From: Granulicella cerasi
Lineage (GTDB): Bacteria; Acidobacteriota; Terriglobia; Terriglobales; Acidobacteriaceae
DNA: 64,000 nucleotides
Direction of reading: 5' to 3'
Assembly (NCBI RefSeq): GCF_025685575.1
Contig: NZ_JAGSYD010000002.1
Location: 124,001-188,000 of the forward strand
Shown: in pieces, positions 60,557 to 64,000 of the stretch
Numbering within the stretch: position 1 is the stretch's first letter
Layout: the number at the start of each line of letters is the position of its first letter
The notes under the pieces: generated by a model
The model's input: the letters and a program-made list of their open reading frames with translations, nothing else
What the model was told of the DNA's origin: nothing
Databases searched by the model: none
Translations under genes and position numbers: made by a program

Positions 60557-61702
60557 ATGCGCATCGGCATCACCTGCTATCCCACCTACGGCGGCTCCGG
60601 CGTCGTCGCCACCGAACTCGGTATTGAGCTCGCCGCGCGTGGGCATGAGGTGCACTTCATCACCTACTCGCAGCCCTTTCGCCTGACCGGCCGCGAAGCC
60701 AACATCCACTTCCACGAAGTTTCGGTGACGAATTATCCGCTCTTCGAATACCCGCCGTACGATCTGGCGCTTGCAAGCCGCATGGCCGAGGTCGCGGAGT
60801 TCTACCAGCTCGATCTGCTGCACGTGCACTACGCCATCCCGCACTCGGTCTCAGCGCATCTGGCGAAAGAGATGCTGCGCACCCGCGGCATCAACCTCCC
60901 CTTCATCACGACGTTGCACGGCACCGACATCACGCTCGTGGGCCTCGACCGCTCTTACCTGCCGATCACCCGCTTCGGCATCGAGCAGTCGGACGGCGTC
61001 ACGGCGATCTCGCAGCATCTCGCCGACCGCACGCACAAGGCTTTCAACACCGAGAAGCCCATCGAGATCATCCACAACTTCGTGAACTGCGATCTCTATC
61101 GCCGCGATCCTGATAAGTACAAGGCCATGCGTCCGCGCTTCGCCAACGAAGACGAGAAGCTGCTCGTGCATCTCTCGAACTTCCGCCCCGTGAAGCGCGT
61201 CAACGACGTCATCGAGACCTTCGCGCGCATCGCGGCGAAGACGCCTGCGCGCCTGATGATGATCGGCGACGGCCCCGACCGCTCCAGCGCCGAGTCGCTC
61301 GCCATGCAGCTGGGTGTCTTCCGCCAGATCCACTTCCTCGGAAAGCAGGACAACGTCAGCGAGCTCCTTCCGCTTGCCGACCTCATGCTCATGCCCTCCG
61401 AAATGGAGAGCTTTGGCCTCGCCGCACTGGAGGCAATGGCCTGCCGCGTGCCGACCATCGCTACCAGCGTCGGCGGTGTCCCCGAGCTGATTGACCACGA
61501 GGAGAACGGCCTGCTCTATAACGTCGGCGATGTAGACGGCATGGCTGCGGGTGCACTCGACCTGCTCGCCAACCCGCTGAAGCTCGACATGATGGCGCTC
61601 GCCGCGCGCCGCACCGCGCAGGACCGCTTCTGCTCTACGCGCATCATTCCCCGCTATGAAGCTTTCTACGAGCTCATTGCCGACGGACTCGCCAGCGACT
61701 AG
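60557..61702 (+). CDS. bshA: N-acetyl-alpha-D-glucosaminyl L-malate synthase (BshA)
   Basis: 381 residues of GT4. The N-terminus MRIGITCYPTYGGSGVVATELG, the stretch VHYAIPHSVSAHLAKEML, TLHGTDITLVG and NFVNCDLYRR match BshA, and EMESFGLAALEAMACRVPTIATSVGGVPELI is the GT4 nucleotide-sugar motif. It joins GlcNAc from UDP-GlcNAc to malate, the first step of bacillithiol synthesis. bshB and bshC are not in the window. A bacilliredoxin gene lies at 42603. Confidence 0.92.
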   Translation: MRIGITCYPTYGGSGVVATELGIELAARGHEVHFITYSQPFRLTGREANIHFHEVSVTNYPLFEYPPYDLALASRMAEVAEFYQLDLLHVHYAIPHSVSAHLAKEMLRTRGINLPFITTLHGTDITLVGLDRSYLPITRFGIEQSDGVTAISQHLADRTHKAFNTEKPIEIIHNFVNCDLYRRDPDKYKAMRPRFANEDEKLLVHLSNFRPVKRVNDVIETFARIAAKTPARLMMIGDGPDRSSAESLAMQLGVFRQIHFLGKQDNVSELLPLADLMLMPSEMESFGLAALEAMACRVPTIATSVGGVPELIDHEENGLLYNVGDVDGMAAGALDLLANPLKLDMMALAARRTAQDRFCSTRIIPRYEAFYELIADGLASD

Positions 61703-61714
61703 CAGCACTGGGTG

Positions 61715-61740
61715 TCCATGTTTGGCTGCTGAGAGATGGG
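61715..61740. repeat. Possible degenerate copy of the dispersed palindrome
   Basis: TCCATGTTTG, loop GCTGCT, GAGAGATGGG resembles the copy at 31402 (CCCATGTCTC, GCTGCT) but pairing is poor. It follows the bshA stop, in a tandem rather than convergent spacer. Confidence 0.35.
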
Positions 61741-61862
61741 CTCGTGAGATGCGCTCATCGCACGTTACCCCACAGATAACCCCGCGCAGATCGCCAGCCA
61801 TAACGGCTTGCCCCCGCCGTATGCTCGAAAATACGGCGCATCTGCGCCCGGGGTTTCGACCG

Positions 61863-62834
61863 ATGAAGCTGAAGATCACCAGCCTTGCCGCAGCGTCGCT
61901 GTTTACCGTAGCAGCCGCCGCGCACGCGCAAACCACCGGCGTTTCGCACCCGGAAGAGCTCAACGACAACATCACCACGACGACCGCCACCGCGCCCAAG
62001 CCCGCGAAGCCGTCGCCGGCCATTCCCGTCACCACCTCGCCTGCAGCAACCGCCGCCGCGGCAACCTCTGCACCCGCGCAGTCCACTGGCAGCGCCCTTT
62101 ACACGCACAGCGCGCCTGCGACTCCGGAGACGGCAGCCTCGTACTCCGAGCTTCATCATGCCAAGACCGCAGCCCCCGTCGATGACGCGAATGAAGGCGT
62201 CGCCAACGCCGACAAGGGTATGGTCGTTGCTATTTCTTCCAAGCCCAACGAGTTGCCCGAGGGCACGCTGCTACGCGCTGCGCTCGACGAGACGCTCTCC
62301 ACCGGCAAGTCACGCGCTGGCGATCACTTCTCCGCGCGCCTCACGCGAAACGTGGAGCGCAACGGCGTTGTACTCATCCCCGCTGGCTCCGTAGTGCGTG
62401 GACGCATCACCGAAGTTCGCGCTGGACACGGCTTCCGCTCCTCGGCGATGATCCGCCTGCTGCCCGACACAGTGACGCTGCCGGATGGCATCCCCTACCC
62501 GCTCGAAGCACAGATCATTGACCTCGCTCCGTCCGACAACGAAGCCTCTGCCGCTGACGCACACGTTGGCAGCGAAGGCCAGATCGTCGGCAATCAGCAC
62601 GCGAAGGCGAAGGCCGCAGCAGTTGGCCTTTCGACCGGCGGCGCTGCGGCGGCGGGCGCGCTCTTCGGTGGCGTTGGCGCAATCGTTGGCGCAGGCATCG
62701 GTGCAGGCGCGAGCCTCATCGTTCTCTCCAAGCAGGACCACGAAGAGGTCCTGCCCGAAGGCACGGTGCTCGTGCTCAACCTGGGGCGCTCGCTCTTCCT
62801 CAACGAGAACACCCTGCACGCACAGGTTCAGTAA
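61863..62834 (+). CDS. Exported glycine-zipper protein
   Basis: 323 residues from MKLKITSLAAASLFTVAAAAHAQ (signal peptide). A Thr/Ala/Pro-rich linker (about 30-85) is followed by a beta-rich domain (LPEGTLLRAALDETLSTGKSRAGD, VVLIPAGSVVRGRITEV), a glycine-zipper segment (TGGAAAAGALFGGVGAIVGAGIGAG) and LPEGTVLVLNLGRSLF. It is the full-length paralogue of the protein cut at the left window edge. The PEGT/PAGS pattern recalls VirB10/TrbI-type beta-barrels, but only loosely. Function unknown; envelope location likely. Confidence 0.78.
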   Translation: MKLKITSLAAASLFTVAAAAHAQTTGVSHPEELNDNITTTTATAPKPAKPSPAIPVTTSPAATAAAATSAPAQSTGSALYTHSAPATPETAASYSELHHAKTAAPVDDANEGVANADKGMVVAISSKPNELPEGTLLRAALDETLSTGKSRAGDHFSARLTRNVERNGVVLIPAGSVVRGRITEVRAGHGFRSSAMIRLLPDTVTLPDGIPYPLEAQIIDLAPSDNEASAADAHVGSEGQIVGNQHAKAKAAAVGLSTGGAAAAGALFGGVGAIVGAGIGAGASLIVLSKQDHEEVLPEGTVLVLNLGRSLFLNENTLHAQVQ

Positions 62835-62844
62835 GTCATCACTC

Positions 62845-62884
62845 CAAAAGGAAACGGTCGATGCTCGCATCGGCCGTTTCCTTT
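62845..62884. terminator. Strong bidirectional terminator
   Basis: An 18-bp stem with a single G-T pair and the loop CTCG starts with AAAA and ends with TTTT. It serves both the glycine-zipper gene and the convergent TPR gene. Confidence 0.92.
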
Positions 62885-62898
62885 TGCGTTCTCTGCGA

Positions 62899-64000
62899 CT
62901 AGCTCGCGAGCAGGCGCTTCCAGTTCTTCTGGTTCTTCTTGAACACCTTCTTCAGGTCATCGAGCGTGCGCTGGAAATCAGCGTTGCCCGACATCCCGCG
63001 CCAGGCCGGATTGATCGAGAACCACGGATAGTTTTCGTTGCCGAGATAGATCGCGCGACGCAGCCAGTGCAGCGCTTCCGCCACATCGCCTTCCACGGCG
63101 AAGTACGTTGCCAGGCGATACGCCATCTCGGAGTCAGCCTCGGCCGCGGACAGCGTGTCTTCGGTGATGAACTCCTCCGCACGTGCACGATCGCCCAACT
63201 GCACGTAGCACATCGCAATCGTGGGGAAGATAATACGCAGCGAGATGTCGTCGCGCGTCACGCTTTCAAGCGTCTGTACTGCGCTTGAGAGCTGCCCCAG
63301 ACGCATCTGCTGATAGCCCTTCGAGATACGCAGCAGCGGCTGGCGCGGCTCCAGCGTGAGGCCTTTCTCGATCTCATCGCCTGCAAGCTCGAGTTGGTTC
63401 TGATACTGGTACACACGCGCGCGATGGTTATAAATCATCGCGGCGTTGGCGGGGTTCAGGCGCAGCGATGTGTTGAACTGCTCCAACGCTTCCTCGTACA
63501 TGCCGTCGATGCGCAGCGTCATGCCCGCGACGAGATGCACGTTCCAGTCATTGCCTGCCGTCTGCAGCAGATGCCCGATGCCGTGGCGGGCGCTCTCCTT
63601 TTCACCGCGGCTCAGCAGCATGTACACGCGATACAGGTTCGCTTCCACCGAGCTTGGATCGCGTTCCAACGCACGATCAAACGAGCGTCGCGCTTCGAGC
63701 ACATGCATCTGTCCGCCGAGTCCATGACGCACATATTGCAGATGCGTAATGCCGAGTCCTGTCCAGCCAGGAGCATAGTTCGGGTCGCGCTGCACGACTC
63801 CTTCAAAGAGTCCGCGCGCGTGGTCAAGGTCTTCGCGATTGCCCGTACGCTGCATGAACGAGCTCAGCAGTGCACGAGCCTGCAGATACTCTTCGCTGAG
63901 ATTGTGTCCCAGCGCGGACTCTTCGTCGTCGGCATGATGGCGGTTCTGCTTCTGCAGTCCGCCACCGCCCTGAAGCTCCGCAAACACCTCGTTGCAAACT
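62899..64000 (-). CDS. TPR-repeat protein, C-terminal part (5' end outside window)
   Basis: The frame is open through base 64000, so the N-terminus is missing. About 365 residues are visible, dominated by tetratricopeptide repeats (ARGLFEGVVQRDPNYAPGWTGLGITHLQ, ARRSFDRALERDPSSVEANLYRVYML, ALEQFNTSLRLNPANAAMIYNHRARVY). The C-terminus FFKKNQ-like basic tail follows GNADFQRTLDDLKKVF, a common ending of acidobacterial proteins that join a regulatory or kinase N-terminus to TPRs. The missing domain cannot be inferred. Confidence 0.8.
   Translation of the reverse strand, partial: VCNEVFAELQGGGGLQKQNRHHADDEESALGHNLSEEYLQARALLSSFMQRTGNREDLDHARGLFEGVVQRDPNYAPGWTGLGITHLQYVRHGLGGQMHVLEARRSFDRALERDPSSVEANLYRVYMLLSRGEKESARHGIGHLLQTAGNDWNVHLVAGMTLRIDGMYEEALEQFNTSLRLNPANAAMIYNHRARVYQYQNQLELAGDEIEKGLTLEPRQPLLRISKGYQQMRLGQLSSAVQTLESVTRDDISLRIIFPTIAMCYVQLGDRARAEEFITEDTLSAAEADSEMAYRLATYFAVEGDVAEALHWLRRAIYLGNENYPWFSINPAWRGMSGNADFQRTLDDLKKVFKKNQKNWKRLLAS

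Overview
The window comes from a GC-rich, Gram-negative bacterium. The gene set fits a soil acidobacterium of the Terriglobia/Acidobacteriaceae type. Pointers are a 1,231-residue Oar-like TonB-dependent receptor with a carboxypeptidase-regulatory domain beside a pectin locus, hopanoid genes of the HpnI and HpnK families, bacillithiol-type genes (BshA and a YphP/BrxA-B bacilliredoxin) in an outer-membrane organism, and an HspR/DnaK/DnaJ heat-shock set. The taxonomic call is inference; there is no rRNA gene here.

Layout. 1-12.4 kb: end of a glycine-zipper exported protein; GH57 glucan-branching-type enzyme with a UbiA-like membrane protein and a methyltransferase; SixA phosphatase overlapping tail-to-tail with a Ppx/GppA phosphatase; two tandem PMT/ArnT-type glycosyltransferases; HpnI; a secreted LprI/DUF3298 protein. 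12.5-20.4 kb: stress block with HspR, a short-chain dehydrogenase, dnaJ translationally coupled to a BrnT/BrnA-type toxin-antitoxin pair, a Nei/Fpg glycosylase, an acyltransferase and dnaK. 20.4-30 kb: frameshifted secreted protein, two related lipoproteins, tRNA-Leu, DUF3467 protein, a third PMT-type enzyme, GNAT, FadR/GntR regulator, tRNA-Asn, and a CAP protein / GDP-fucose synthase / WecG-type operon. 30-46.6 kb: housekeeping mosaic with oligopeptide permease subunits on opposite strands, a CNNM/CorC-like membrane protein, trxA, thrCB, modA separated from modBC by an M1 peptidase, murB, bacilliredoxin, a degenerate sigma-54-activator-like regulator, proC, ctaA, an LEA-like repeat protein and tRNA-Val. 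46.7-59.4 kb: a pectin-utilisation locus, all on the minus strand: TonB receptor, UxaE-type tagaturonate epimerase, two pectinesterases, two GH28 enzymes, a double-domain CE12 esterase and a LacI regulator. 59.6-64 kb: HpnK/ChbG deacetylase with BshA, a second glycine-zipper protein, and a TPR protein cut by the window end.

How the genes work together. The pectin locus covers most steps from outer-membrane binding and uptake, through demethylation, deacetylation and backbone cleavage, to isomerisation of the released uronate. Two promoters, before the TonB receptor and before the outlying GH28 gene, have near-identical architecture (TTGACG, 18-nt spacer, TATxTT) and share an ATCGAAACG operator core. 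Related GAAnCGTTT sites precede lacI. Together they read as one LacI regulon.

The most unexplained structure is non-coding. A dispersed family of roughly 45-bp palindromes (core CCCACATCTC, 6-nt loop, GAGATGTGGG, flank GCACCCGTTCGT) sits almost only between convergent genes, at about 12.4, 31.4, 37.6-37.8 and 41.3-41.4 kb, partly as inverted doublets resembling REPINs. A second type of spacer is made of degenerate short-word repeats (about 9.8, 23.8 and 33.9 kb). No CRISPR array, insertion sequence, prophage or integrase was seen.
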